Origin: Alphaproteobacteria bacterium US3C007
Lineage (GTDB): Bacteria > Pseudomonadota > Alphaproteobacteria > Rhodobacterales > Rhodobacteraceae
DNA length: 64,000 nt
Direction of reading: 5' to 3'
Assembly: GCA_034423775.1 (NCBI GenBank)
Contig: CP139918.1
Coordinates: 2,046,001-2,110,000, forward strand
Below are positions 43,687 through 52,202 of this stretch, one piece after another. Numbering within the stretch: the stretch's first letter is position 1; the number at the start of each line of letters is the position of its first letter. Position numbers and translations under genes: made by a program. The notes beneath the pieces are model-generated. The model ran no database searches. It had not been told where the DNA came from and saw nothing but the letters and a program-made list of their open reading frames with translations.

Positions 43687-45351
43687 CTATAACAAAACTG
43701 AAACAATCGGTGGCCAGATCAGCAAGACTGATAAGGCTATCAGCTGGATGCCGATAAAGGGTAAAAACCCTTTGAAAATATCGGTCAGCGAAATATGCGC
43801 AGGCGCCACTGATTTGAGGTAAAATGCGGCCGGCCCAAAGGGTGGTGATAAGAAGCTGACCTGCATATTCATACAGAATAATACCCCAAACCAAGTTGCC
43901 ACATGGCGCGGATTCAATTCACCAAAAATGCCAATTTCTTGAATAGGCAGGCGCAAAACGATCGGCAAAAAGACCGGGATGATCAGCAAAACAATCCCAA
44001 CCCAATCCATAAAAGCGCCCATGATCAAGAGAATGAACATCATAGAAAGAAGAACCAGCATCGTGGGCATTTCGGAGCCAACGATCAGATCTGCCACAAA
44101 ACGCGGGCCACCCGCGATCGTATAGGCCCCTGCAAGCGCTGCGGCGCCGATGGTCACCCAAATGATGGTTCCGGTTGATTTCATCGTGCGCATTAGGCTG
44201 TCCCAGACCAGCTCAAAATTGGCTTCGCCGCGTAATATGGCGATGATCAAAACCGCAATCGCGCCCATGCCTGCCGCTTCTGTAATGCCTGTAATGCCAC
44301 CGTAAATTGATCCAAGAACCACGCCGATCACGACCATAGGCGCAACCAACCCTTTGCCCATTTCCCAGGCCAATGCAGAGCGCTCGCGGCCAAAGCCAAA
44401 AAACGCGATCAGCACAGAGGCAATGATATAGCCGGCAAACCATGGAAGGTAATCCGCAGTTCCTAAGAAGATGGGCTCTATGGCGTCATCCAAGGGTGCG
44501 TTTTGGCCCGTTACCGTGAAGAACAAGGCCCGCAAGAATAATGCGGTTACAGCGCCAAAAAAGACAACATTCAAAAACGCGATGAACAGTTTCAATTTGT
44601 CATACCCCTGCGGCTCGCCTTCAGCAGGCTTGGGCAACGGGGCATCTTCTGGGCGGATTTGGGTTCGAATAATGATGTAGATGATGATGAAGCTTGCCAA
44701 CATGAAACCGGGTAAAAACGCTGCGGTAAACAGCGCTTTGATCGAGGTCTCTGTGATCAACCCATACATAATCAAAACGATCGAGGGGGGGATCATCGTG
44801 CCCAAAGATCCCGAGGCGCAGATTGTTCCGATTGCGAGGTTTTGATTATAGCCAAGCCGGAGCATTTGTGGCAAGGCAATCAATCCCAGCAGCACCACTT
44901 CCCCACCAATAATGCCCGACATTGCGGCCATAATCACGGCCATGATCGAGGTCACGATTGCAATGCCGCCACGGGTTCCGTTCAGCCAAACATTCAAAGA
45001 GCTATACATATCTTTGGCAATGCCCGAACGTTCCAACAGCGAGGCCATGAAGATGAACAGGGGCACCGAAATCAAAACATAGCTGGTCATAACGCCGTAG
45101 ATTTTTTGCTGCAGGATATTCAGGGCTCCCGCCCCCGGCCTCCCGGTAAGCGTACATCGTACGCCGGGATTTGCCTCAGTATACCAGTCAGGGCACCCGA
45201 AGCTGAGCGGGTTCGACAAAAGGGCAGGTTCAAACTTCATAACCAAAACCAAAACGGCTAAAATAGCCGAGGCCAAGCCCAGAGGCATGCCAATGGCCAG
45301 TAAAATAAACAGGCCTATTAACAAGACCAGAGAAATAGTTCCGATATCCAT
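43687..45351 (-). CDS. dctM: TRAP transporter large permease, DctM type
   Basis: A 554-residue inner-membrane protein of the DctM family that carries out sodium-driven uptake of a carboxylate delivered by the binding protein. Many hydrophobic segments are present; the region MAAMSGIIGGEVVLLGLIAL and the pattern ASGSLGTMIPPSIVLIMYG are family hallmarks. It is about 120 residues longer than common DctM, with insertions near residues 45-75 and 240-305, like the larger TRAP subfamily annotated for mannitol or chloroaromatics. Its start overlaps the dctQ stop by one base. Confidence 0.93.
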   Translation of the reverse strand: MDIGTISLVLLIGLFILLAIGMPLGLASAILAVLVLVMKFEPALLSNPLSFGCPDWYTEANPGVRCTLTGRPGAGALNILQQKIYGVMTSYVLISVPLFIFMASLLERSGIAKDMYSSLNVWLNGTRGGIAIVTSIMAVIMAAMSGIIGGEVVLLGLIALPQMLRLGYNQNLAIGTICASGSLGTMIPPSIVLIMYGLITETSIKALFTAAFLPGFMLASFIIIYIIIRTQIRPEDAPLPKPAEGEPQGYDKLKLFIAFLNVVFFGAVTALFLRALFFTVTGQNAPLDDAIEPIFLGTADYLPWFAGYIIASVLIAFFGFGRERSALAWEMGKGLVAPMVVIGVVLGSIYGGITGITEAAGMGAIAVLIIAILRGEANFELVWDSLMRTMKSTGTIIWVTIGAAALAGAYTIAGGPRFVADLIVGSEMPTMLVLLSMMFILLIMGAFMDWVGIVLLIIPVFLPIVLRLPIQEIGIFGELNPRHVATWFGVLFCMNMQVSFLSPPFGPAAFYLKSVAPAHISLTDIFKGFLPFIGIQLIALSVLLIWPPIVSVLL

Positions 45352-46193
45352 CAGTTTGATCCCACGTTGCGTTTCAGTGTTTCAATTTCATCTTCTATAT
45401 CGTCTGTTGCTGAATGCTTTACTGGTTCAAGCTTCCAGTCAGAAAACAGGTTAAACACAGATTGCAATGCCACCAAAGACACCATGACCAAAATAAATGG
45501 CTTTAAGGTTGCGGGTATCGGAGGGTCAAAGGCGGTGCCAAATGTTTCCCAGCTGTAAAACTTTTTGAAAGATTCCCCGTACCCACCGTAACATAAAAAG
45601 AAAGCAAAAATAACGATGAGGCTGGTTGATATCGTGTCGCAGACACGCTGTAAAGCGCGTGGTAAAACGTCGTAAAGCAAGAAAATTCTGATATGGCTGC
45701 GCTGCTGCATCGCGTAAAGCCCTGCGCATAAAAACACAAAGCTGGCCACCCATAATGACAGCTCATTGGCCCATAATGTAGGCGCTTCGACAACGTAGCG
45801 CATGAACACTTCGTAGATCATCACACTGGTCAGCACGACGATTTGCACCATCGTGATGCGACCGATGAAAACAGCGATCCGATCCACAGGGCGCCAATGT
45901 TCGAATTCCATGCGCGCCCGTTCAACCGTGAAGAAGCCAAAAACCAGCAAAATAGGAAGCGCAATCAGCGTGAGCCAATCTACAATATCGGCGAACCCGC
46001 CAAATAAACCCGGCAGGTTCGGCGTCACATCATTGCGGATCATTTGAGCAGAGAGCTGGTCAAACAGCGATTTGTCTTCTGGTGTGAAAAAATCCAGGAT
46101 GAAATAGGGGAAGTGCCAGCATTGCCAGGCAAAACAAATGATAAAGGCGGCTGGTATATACCATTCCTTGTGGTTAACCGTGGTTCCCTGCAT
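45351..46193 (-). CDS. dctQ: TRAP transporter small permease, DctQ type
   Basis: A 280-residue membrane protein that joins DctM. The core YEVFMRYVVEAPTLWANELS (near residue 128) is the DctQ signature. Family members are usually 160-200 residues; the extra part is an N-terminal extension with additional hydrophobic segments (WYIPAAFIICFAWQ and LTLIALPILLVFGFF). GAGGGGAG precedes the ATG by seven bases. A small hairpin at 46211-46225 precedes it in the gap after the enolase-superfamily gene. Confidence 0.88.
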   Translation of the reverse strand: MQGTTVNHKEWYIPAAFIICFAWQCWHFPYFILDFFTPEDKSLFDQLSAQMIRNDVTPNLPGLFGGFADIVDWLTLIALPILLVFGFFTVERARMEFEHWRPVDRIAVFIGRITMVQIVVLTSVMIYEVFMRYVVEAPTLWANELSLWVASFVFLCAGLYAMQQRSHIRIFLLYDVLPRALQRVCDTISTSLIVIFAFFLCYGGYGESFKKFYSWETFGTAFDPPIPATLKPFILVMVSLVALQSVFNLFSDWKLEPVKHSATDDIEDEIETLKRNVGSN

Positions 46194-46233
46194 GCGTTTT
46201 CTCCCCTCGCGCCTCTTGGTGAGGCTACGTTAA

Positions 46234-47397
46234 TTATAGTGCAAAGTATTGCAAAAAGTCTCTGTCTGGTGTGATCCCAAGGCCTGGGCCCTCTGGTAGC
46301 GCAATATAGCCATTGGTTCGGGCAACTTGCGCTTGAATTTCTAACGGCGTTTCCAACAATTCATCGCGGAATTTATTATCTGTTGTGTCAAATTCCAACA
46401 TTGGCTCCCAAGGGTTCATCCCGCCGGGCAAATCTGGCATGGACGCGAGTAAGTGCATATTGGTTGCAACCGCAACCGCCGAACCCCAGACATGATTGAC
46501 CACCGGCGTGAAATGCGCGTGGCACAGCGCTAATACCCGCAAATATTCAGATATGCCCCCTAGGGCACAAACTTCCGGCTGGGCTATATCCAGCCCGCGC
46601 GATTCAAGCAGGCTGCGCCAGCCCCATCTGTTGAATTCGGCTTCACCGCCTGAAATATTCACGTTTAGGCCCGCGCGCAATTCGCGATAACCTTGCAGGT
46701 CCTCCGGCGCGATCGGTTCTTCAAACCAATAGGCGTCAAGATCTTCCAAGGCGCGCCCTACTTCAAATGCATCGCTTGTTGTATAGCAGTGATTTGCATC
46801 CACCATGAACCTAAAATCATCGCCAATGCCGCGCCGCACCGCTTCCGCCAGTTTTATATCTGCACGGGGCCCCAAGCCCACTTTCATTTTTGTTGCAACG
46901 AAGCCCATATCTTTGATCGCGCGCGCTTCTTCTTGAAAGCGGACCGTCAAATCTTCAAGTGGCTCTGGGCGCAGCATCATGCCGTATCCATAGACGGGAA
47001 TGTGTTGGCGATGCGCGCCGCCGATCAGTTGATAAAGCGGTAAGTTCGCGACTTTTCCGGCAATATCCCACAGCGCGATATCAACCCCAGATAAGGCCTG
47101 CATCGGCATGCCCTTTTGTCCGTGGTCGCGCATCAGATTATAGGTTTTGTGCCACAAGACATCCCGATCAAGCGGAGAGTGGCCCAAGATCATGGGTTGA
47201 ATCACATCTTGCACGATGGTGCGGTTCGCAAGCGCAATATTGCCCGGGCCAAAGCATTCCCCCCAACCCGTAAGACCTTCGTCGGTTTCGACTTCGATCA
47301 GATGCGCGGTGCGTTTGTTATAAAACTGTTGAGAATAGCCCAGCGTCTGCGGCATGTCATATTGCAGAATATGGCTGGTGATTTTGGTTATTTCCAT
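46234..47397 (-). CDS. Enolase-superfamily sugar-acid lyase, D-galactarolactone cycloisomerase-like
   Basis: A 387-residue mandelate-racemase/MLE-type enzyme. It has the KxK pair in TKMKVGLG, metal ligands Asp in FMVDANHC, Glu in YWFEEPI and Glu in ISGGEAEF, and His in VVNHVWGSA. The segments MRDHGQKGM, ALSGVDIALWDIAGK and EPMLEFDTTDNKFRDELL are very close to D-galactarolactone cycloisomerase (Gci) of Agrobacterium as I recall it, so ring opening of a hexaro-lactone is likely, although a sugar-acid dehydratase is possible. The ATG at 47397 is chosen over TTG at 47409 by family alignment. It is encoded between dctP and dctQ. Confidence 0.8.
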   Translation of the reverse strand: MEITKITSHILQYDMPQTLGYSQQFYNKRTAHLIEVETDEGLTGWGECFGPGNIALANRTIVQDVIQPMILGHSPLDRDVLWHKTYNLMRDHGQKGMPMQALSGVDIALWDIAGKVANLPLYQLIGGAHRQHIPVYGYGMMLRPEPLEDLTVRFQEEARAIKDMGFVATKMKVGLGPRADIKLAEAVRRGIGDDFRFMVDANHCYTTSDAFEVGRALEDLDAYWFEEPIAPEDLQGYRELRAGLNVNISGGEAEFNRWGWRSLLESRGLDIAQPEVCALGGISEYLRVLALCHAHFTPVVNHVWGSAVAVATNMHLLASMPDLPGGMNPWEPMLEFDTTDNKFRDELLETPLEIQAQVARTNGYIALPEGPGLGITPDRDFLQYFAL

Positions 47398-47451
47398 TGG
47401 GAAGCCCAACTCACCTTTTTTCTTACTTTTTAGGTTTTGGCCTGTTCGGAT

Positions 47452-47475
47452 AACGGGGCCCCGCAGGGCCCCGTT
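47452..47475. terminator. Strong hairpin after dctP
   Basis: A perfect 10-bp GC-rich stem (AACGGGGCCC / GGGCCCCGTT) with a CGCA loop lies 27 bases after the dctP stop. There is no T run on the minus strand, so it probably stabilises or partly terminates the dctP message, giving more binding protein than permease. Confidence 0.65.
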
Positions 47476-47501
47476 TTCGGTTAATTATCTGTCATGAAGA
47501 C

Positions 47502-48512
47502 TTAGTCTACCAGACCCAGCTCTTTCAGATATGTCACGTGGCTCGCAAGCAGAGCTTTCGCTTCTGGCGTGGTTGCGAAATCGCTCCATGCGGCTTGTGC
47601 TGCGGCGCGGAAGCTGGCCCGGTCTGCAGGAGACCAGTCATGCAAGGTTACACCTTCACCGCGCAGTTTGGAGGCTGCTGCAGTCATGCCTTTGCCCACC
47701 TGCATTGAGGTTTGGAAAGCCAGTGACTCCATCGCAACATTCATGATGCGGCGGTGCGCTTCGGGCATGCCATCCCAAACGGCTTTGTTACAGGCCAAGT
47801 GGTCAGATGGCATTGAGTGGAAGCCAGGATAGTTTGTGTGCTTCACGATGTCATACAGGCCCAAGCTAACGTTTGTGGCGATGTTTGATGCATCCGCTCC
47901 ATCAATGATACCAGTTTCCAAAGCGGTGAAGATTTCGGTGAAATCCATCACGATGGGTGAGGCGCCAAGATTGTCAAAAATCATAGTTGCCATGCCTGGA
48001 GGTGACCGGAATTTCCAGTTTTTGAAATCTTCTGCGTTACGGATTGGTTTTGAAGAAGACAGGCTTTCCATGCCTGGGATCCACCAGCCGATGAACTGCA
48101 TGTCATATTTGTTGTAGAGCTCTTGTGCTGCCTCGTAACCACCACCGTTATAGAGCCAGCTATACTGATCCCATGGTGAGTCGTATCCGCCCATGATGTC
48201 GCCAACGAATTGGAACGCAGGGTTCTTACCTGTTTGGTAAGCACCACCTGTCATGTCGCAATCCAAAACACCTGTGGCTGCGGCGTCGAATGTTTCCACA
48301 GAAGACACCACTGAAGATGAATAATACATCTCGATCGAGATCTCACCGCCAGACATTGTTTGCACATTGTCGATAAATTGCGCCGCAAGCTTACCGTTAG
48401 GGCTTTCTTCAGAGAAATGCGTTTGAATGCGCAGGTTGGTTGCTGCGGATGCAGTTGTTGCAGCCATGGCTGCGATACCGGCAGCATAGGCTACCTTTTT
48501 TACTAGTTTCAT
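47502..48512 (-). CDS. dctP: TRAP transporter periplasmic solute-binding protein, DctP type
   Basis: A 336-residue periplasmic binding protein. The signal peptide runs to about residue 23 (AAMAATTASA), then LRIQTHFSEESPNGKLAAQF begins the mature fold. The region SSKPIRNAEDFKNWKFRSPPGM contains the Arg that binds the ligand carboxylate in this family. Ligand is unknown; neighbours point to a sugar acid. First gene of the minus-strand run, divergent from the GntR-type regulator gene. Confidence 0.93.
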   Translation of the reverse strand: MKLVKKVAYAAGIAAMAATTASAATNLRIQTHFSEESPNGKLAAQFIDNVQTMSGGEISIEMYYSSSVVSSVETFDAAATGVLDCDMTGGAYQTGKNPAFQFVGDIMGGYDSPWDQYSWLYNGGGYEAAQELYNKYDMQFIGWWIPGMESLSSSKPIRNAEDFKNWKFRSPPGMATMIFDNLGASPIVMDFTEIFTALETGIIDGADASNIATNVSLGLYDIVKHTNYPGFHSMPSDHLACNKAVWDGMPEAHRRIMNVAMESLAFQTSMQVGKGMTAAASKLRGEGVTLHDWSPADRASFRAAAQAAWSDFATTPEAKALLASHVTYLKELGLVD

Positions 48513-48544
48513 GATGTCCTCCCAGACATTTATAGCCGAATTAT

Positions 48545-48565
48545 CCAGAGCCGAAGGTGCTCTGG
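48545..48565. promoter_or_regulatory. Inverted repeat in the dctP-gntR control region
   Basis: CCAGAGC-N7-GCTCTGG is a perfect 7-bp dyad, 32 bases before the dctP start. It may be an operator or a leader hairpin. A second dyad, TTCAAG-N14-CTTGAA, lies at 48609-48634 nearer to the regulator gene. Confidence 0.45.
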
Positions 48566-48699
48566 CCTTGAATCAACACAAGAAAGCCTAGAGGGCTTAA
48601 TCTGTTTCTTCAAGTTTTTATTTAATTTCTTGAAAATTTCGTGATTTTGATAAAATAATAATATTATACCATGATTAGAACACAGTAAGAGAGCCTGGC

Positions 48700-49368
48700 A
48701 TGGATGATGAAAGCGATATTTACGAAGGCCTGCGTCTGCGGGTAACCTCAGGTGGGTTGACGCCGAATACGAAATTAAAACCCAGCGTTTTGCGCCATGA
48801 TTATAATTGTTCGGCCAGCACCATTCGAGAGGCTTTATTCAGATTATCCACCGTTGGCTTGGTGTCTTTTCAAGAGCAGCGTGGCTTTCGCGTTCCAATT
48901 CCAACCGATCAAGCGCAACATGAGCTAACGCATCTGCGTATTTTGCTTGAATGCGAGGGGGCTTGTTTGTCGATTCGTCAGGGCGGTATTGATTGGGAAT
49001 CTCGCCTGACGGCGGCGCATCATAAATTATCGCATATCGAAAAAAGAGTGCGTGGAAGCGCTGATCATATGCCGCTTTTCATTCTTTGGGCAAAAGCCGA
49101 GCAAGCGTTTCATGAGACTCTCATTTCAGATTGTGGATCAGATGTGCTCAAAGCCACGCACGCGATGATCTATCAGCGATTTCGTCAGCAAGTTTTTAAT
49201 TCAGATAAGAAATTTGTCTTCGTGGTCGAAAATATTGAGCAGCATCAGGGAATTTTAGATGCTGCTCTGATGCGAGATGAGGCGTTGATCCGGTCTCGTA
49301 TTTATAGCCACTTAGAAAGAAACTTGGTGTTTGACATGCCGCCCGAGCTGCCCAAGCTTCCATATTAA
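48700..49368 (+). CDS. GntR/FadR-family (FCD) transcriptional regulator
   Basis: A 222-residue regulator with an N-terminal winged helix (residues about 8-68: SVLRHDYNCSASTIREALF, RGFRVPIP) and a C-terminal FCD ligand domain whose metal-type residues include HLRILLECEG and FHETLISDC. Related proteins sense uronates or sugar-acid intermediates. Divergent from dctP with a 187-base gap, it is the probable repressor of the catabolic run. Convergent with the denD-like gene by 12 bases. Confidence 0.88.
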   Translation: MDDESDIYEGLRLRVTSGGLTPNTKLKPSVLRHDYNCSASTIREALFRLSTVGLVSFQEQRGFRVPIPTDQAQHELTHLRILLECEGACLSIRQGGIDWESRLTAAHHKLSHIEKRVRGSADHMPLFILWAKAEQAFHETLISDCGSDVLKATHAMIYQRFRQQVFNSDKKFVFVVENIEQHQGILDAALMRDEALIRSRIYSHLERNLVFDMPPELPKLPY

Positions 49369-49380
49369 CAAGTTTCCATT

Positions 49381-50376
49381 TTAATCAGCGCTGGCTTTGC
49401 TGGCGTTGGGCAAATCATCCTGGATATAGGTCGCGATGATCTCATCAAAACTCGCTTCTGCTTGAAAGCCCAGCGCACGCGCACGTTTTGCTGTGAAATT
49501 TCGAGGCCAGGAGGAAACGATATTAATGATCGTGTCATCAGGTTGCCGCTCAATCAATTTAATGACCGATTGACCCGCAGCGCGGCGCAGCGCCTCTATT
49601 TGCTCTTCCACTGTGCAACTTACGCCTGGCAGGTTGAGCGCGCGTCGATTTTCCAAAAGCCCGCTGTCTAACGTTGCGGCATGCCGTAAAAACCCCGCGG
49701 CTGCGCGCGGAGAAGCGTGCCAATGACGCACGCTTTCATCCACGGGTAAAATTGCTTTTTGGCCATTTAAAGGCTCGCGTATGATCCCTGAAAAAAACGA
49801 TGAGGCGGCCAGATTGGCTTTGCCGGGGCGCACGCATATCGTTGGTAAGCGCAAGGATATCCCGTCTACAAACCCTTTTCTGCTAAAATCTGACAGCAGC
49901 AATTCACAGGAAGCTTTTTGAGCTCCATAGCTGGTTTGAGGGGCGCTTAAAAACGTATCGTCAATCTGTTCCGGAAACGGGCCGCCAAACACTGCAATCG
50001 AGGAGGTGAAAATAATTTTTGGCACATAGGCTCGGTTGGACTCGATGTGAAGCGCCTTCAGCGCTTCTAGATAATGCCACATTGTGAACATATTGACCTG
50101 CCAGCCAGCGTCGAAATTGCTTTCGGCTTCGCCCGAAACGATCGACGCCAGATGAAAGACGATATCGGGGCGCAATTGGGCAAGCATGGTAATATTTTGC
50201 GCATCGGTTAAAGAGCCGGTTATACAGCGCAGACGCCCGTCTTGCTTGAGGGGGAAGGCCATATCAAACAACGTAATGTCCAGCGCCTTATGGCCGGGCA
50301 AGCCACTGGCCAAAAGGTGATTTGCCAGCTTTTGCCCCACCATACCGCCGCCACCAAGGATCAAGATTTTTGTCAT
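49381..50376 (-). CDS. denD: NAD-dependent epimerase/dehydratase family, D-erythronate dehydrogenase-like
   Basis: A 331-residue extended SDR. It starts ILILGGGGMVGQKLA and has the catalytic YGAQKASCELLL with Tyr-x3-Lys. The overall pattern (LDITLFD, VFHLASIVSGEAE, ASFFSGIIREPL) resembles D-erythronate dehydrogenase DenD, which makes a 3-keto-tetronate. The kinase and isomerase partners of that pathway are not nearby. It overlaps the next gene upstream by four bases. Confidence 0.72.
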   Translation of the reverse strand: MTKILILGGGGMVGQKLANHLLASGLPGHKALDITLFDMAFPLKQDGRLRCITGSLTDAQNITMLAQLRPDIVFHLASIVSGEAESNFDAGWQVNMFTMWHYLEALKALHIESNRAYVPKIIFTSSIAVFGGPFPEQIDDTFLSAPQTSYGAQKASCELLLSDFSRKGFVDGISLRLPTICVRPGKANLAASSFFSGIIREPLNGQKAILPVDESVRHWHASPRAAAGFLRHAATLDSGLLENRRALNLPGVSCTVEEQIEALRRAAGQSVIKLIERQPDDTIINIVSSWPRNFTAKRARALGFQAEASFDEIIATYIQDDLPNASKASAD

Positions 50377-51260
50377 GGCTTGTTTTGTCCATGCTCGAGC
50401 AATTCCAAATACAGGCCAGAATGGTCGGTATCTGCGCCACCCATATGCTCAACCAAATGTTCAAAGCGATCTCGGATATGCTGCGTGACGGGTAAGGTCA
50501 CGCCAAGCTGCGCGGCTTCATTCAGCCCGTTATTCAGATCTTTGAGGTGAAATTTAGCAGGCCCGCCCGGCACAAAATTGCCCGTCGTCATACGCTCTCC
50601 ATGTTGTTGAAGAATAACGCTATCGGCAAAGCCGCCCTGCAAGGCTGCGCGCACCGCTGCCGGATCGGCCCCGCCGCGCTCGAGCAGCAGCATGGCTTCG
50701 GCAACCGCGCCGATTGTAACGGCAACGATGGCCTGGTTCGCCAGTTTTGCCAATTGCCCAGCGCCCGAGGGGCCCACATGGGTTGGCCGGCCCATACCGG
50801 CCAGAACATCTTGAACTTGAGAAAAATCTTCTGCAGCCCCCCCAACCATAATCGCAAGACTGCCGGCCTCGGCCCCTTTGGTGCCGCCTGAAACTGGCGC
50901 GTCTAAATGTCGGATGTTAAAAGCGCGCAAACGCGCCGCTTGGGCGCGCGCTTCTTCTGGTTTCGTGCTGGACATATCCACCCAGACTGCGTCGGGTTTG
51001 AGCGCTTTTTGCAAGGCCGCGTCGTCTAAGATCAAAGCCACGGTCGGGCCGTCTGACACCATTGAAATGATTATATCTGCATTTTTAACTGCCTCTGCGG
51101 CGCTTGTCGCTACATGCACACCAAAGCCAGATAGCCCAATCGCTTTTTCAGCAGATCTGTTCCAAGCGCTCAGGGTGATACCATTGGCAGATAAGTTCCT
51201 AGCCATTGGGAACCCCATAAGACCTGTTCCTAGAAATGCGACCTTTGATATTTCCGACAT
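50373..51260 (-). CDS. Beta-hydroxyacid dehydrogenase, GarR/LtnD-like
   Basis: A 295-residue NAD(P)-dependent enzyme. It has FLGTGLMGFPMARNL, the family signature LDAPVSGGTKGAEAG near residue 118 and the catalytic Lys in LAKLANQAIV near residue 170. Related enzymes act on tartronate semialdehyde, 3-hydroxyisobutyrate or L-threonate. It forms a two-gene unit with the denD-like gene and is divergent from the SDR gene at 51452. Confidence 0.85.
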   Translation of the reverse strand: MSEISKVAFLGTGLMGFPMARNLSANGITLSAWNRSAEKAIGLSGFGVHVATSAAEAVKNADIIISMVSDGPTVALILDDAALQKALKPDAVWVDMSSTKPEEARAQAARLRAFNIRHLDAPVSGGTKGAEAGSLAIMVGGAAEDFSQVQDVLAGMGRPTHVGPSGAGQLAKLANQAIVAVTIGAVAEAMLLLERGGADPAAVRAALQGGFADSVILQQHGERMTTGNFVPGGPAKFHLKDLNNGLNEAAQLGVTLPVTQHIRDRFEHLVEHMGGADTDHSGLYLELLEHGQNKP

Positions 51261-51407
51261 GGCATCCTCATTTTGTTCTTTCCACCGTTACAATAGAGAT
51301 GAAATTTCGGATGTCACTCAGGATTTGCAGGTTGTTGTGGCCGCGTTCCGTAACTGTTGAGTGTTCGTGCATCTGATGTTAGTCACAGCGAAGCGAAGGT
51401 TGCGTTG

Positions 51408-51423
51408 CCCAAAAAATATTGGG
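51408..51423. promoter_or_regulatory. Operator-like inverted repeat before the SDR gene
   Basis: CCCAA-N6-TTGGG lies in the divergent gap, 28 bases before the SDR start. It is symmetrical and AT-rich in the middle, as regulator sites often are; no factor can be named. Confidence 0.35.
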
Positions 51424-51451
51424 TTTTAGCACGGGCAATGGGGGGAAGTGT

Positions 51452-52198
51452 ATGGCTGGTAACAGGTTGAAAAATAAACGCGTTTTGGTGACGGCGGCGG
51501 GTCAAGGGATCGGCCGAGCGGCGGCTTTGGCGATGGCGGCTGAGGGCGCTGAGGTGTTCGCCACTGACATAAACCCCGAAGGTTTGGCGCAGTTGAAATC
51601 TGAGGCGACCGGCCGATTAGAGGCGTTTGAATTAGATGTCCGCTCAGAGGCTTCTGTGGCGGCGGGCGTTGAAGTGGCGCAGCCCGATGTGTTGTTCAAT
51701 TGCGCTGGTTTTGTGCATAATGGCACCGTGTTAGAGGCCAGCGATGAAGATTGGGAATTCGCTTTTGATCTGAATGTGCGCTCGATGTTGCGGACCGTGC
51801 GGGCGGCTTTGCCGGGTATGTTAGAGCGCGGATCGGGCTCTATTATCAATATGTCTTCAGCCTGTTCTTCGGTTATCGGAGCGCCAAACCGGTTTGTCTA
51901 TGGCACCACGAAGGCGGCGGTTCTGGGCCTCACAAAATCGGTTGCAATCGATTACATTACCAAAGGGATCCGCTGCAACGCGATCTGCCCGGGCACGGTT
52001 GAAAGCCCGAGCTTGCATGATCGCTTGCATGCCACTGGTGATTACGAGGCGGCAATGAAAGCCTTTATTGCGCGCCAACCGATGGGACGGATTGCAAAAG
52101 CAGAAGAAATTGCGGCGCTGGTGGTGTATCTTGCCAGCGATGAAAGTGCCTTTACCACAGGGCAAGCCCATATCATTGATGGCGGATGGTCAGGATAA
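51452..52198 (+). CDS. SDR dehydrogenase, 2-keto-3-deoxy-L-fuconate dehydrogenase-like
   Basis: A 248-residue short-chain dehydrogenase. It has [11 protein letters not shown] at residues 13-23, [14 protein letters not shown] and the catalytic [14 protein letters not shown], and ends [13 protein letters not shown]. It is strongly like the DHRS6/BDH2 type that includes bacterial 2-keto-3-deoxy-L-fuconate 4-dehydrogenase. Located just before the IlvD-type dehydratase and FAH hydrolase genes, it would oxidise a 2-keto-3-deoxy aldonate to the 2,4-diketo form. The ATG at 51452 follows a GGGGGAAG site; an upstream in-frame start at 51419 lacks one. Confidence 0.82.
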   Translation: MAGNRLKNKRVLVTAAGQGIGRAAALAMAAEGAEVFATDINPEGLAQLKSEATGRLEAFELDVRSEASVAAGVEVAQPDVLFNCAGFVHNGTVLEASDEDWEFAFDLNVRSMLRTVRAALPGMLERGSGSIINMSSACSSVIGAPNRFVYGTTKAAVLGLTKSVAIDYITKGIRCNAICPGTVESPSLHDRLHATGDYEAAMKAFIARQPMGRIAKAEEIAALVVYLASDESAFTTGQAHIIDGGWSG

Positions 52199-52202
52199 AC
52201 TT

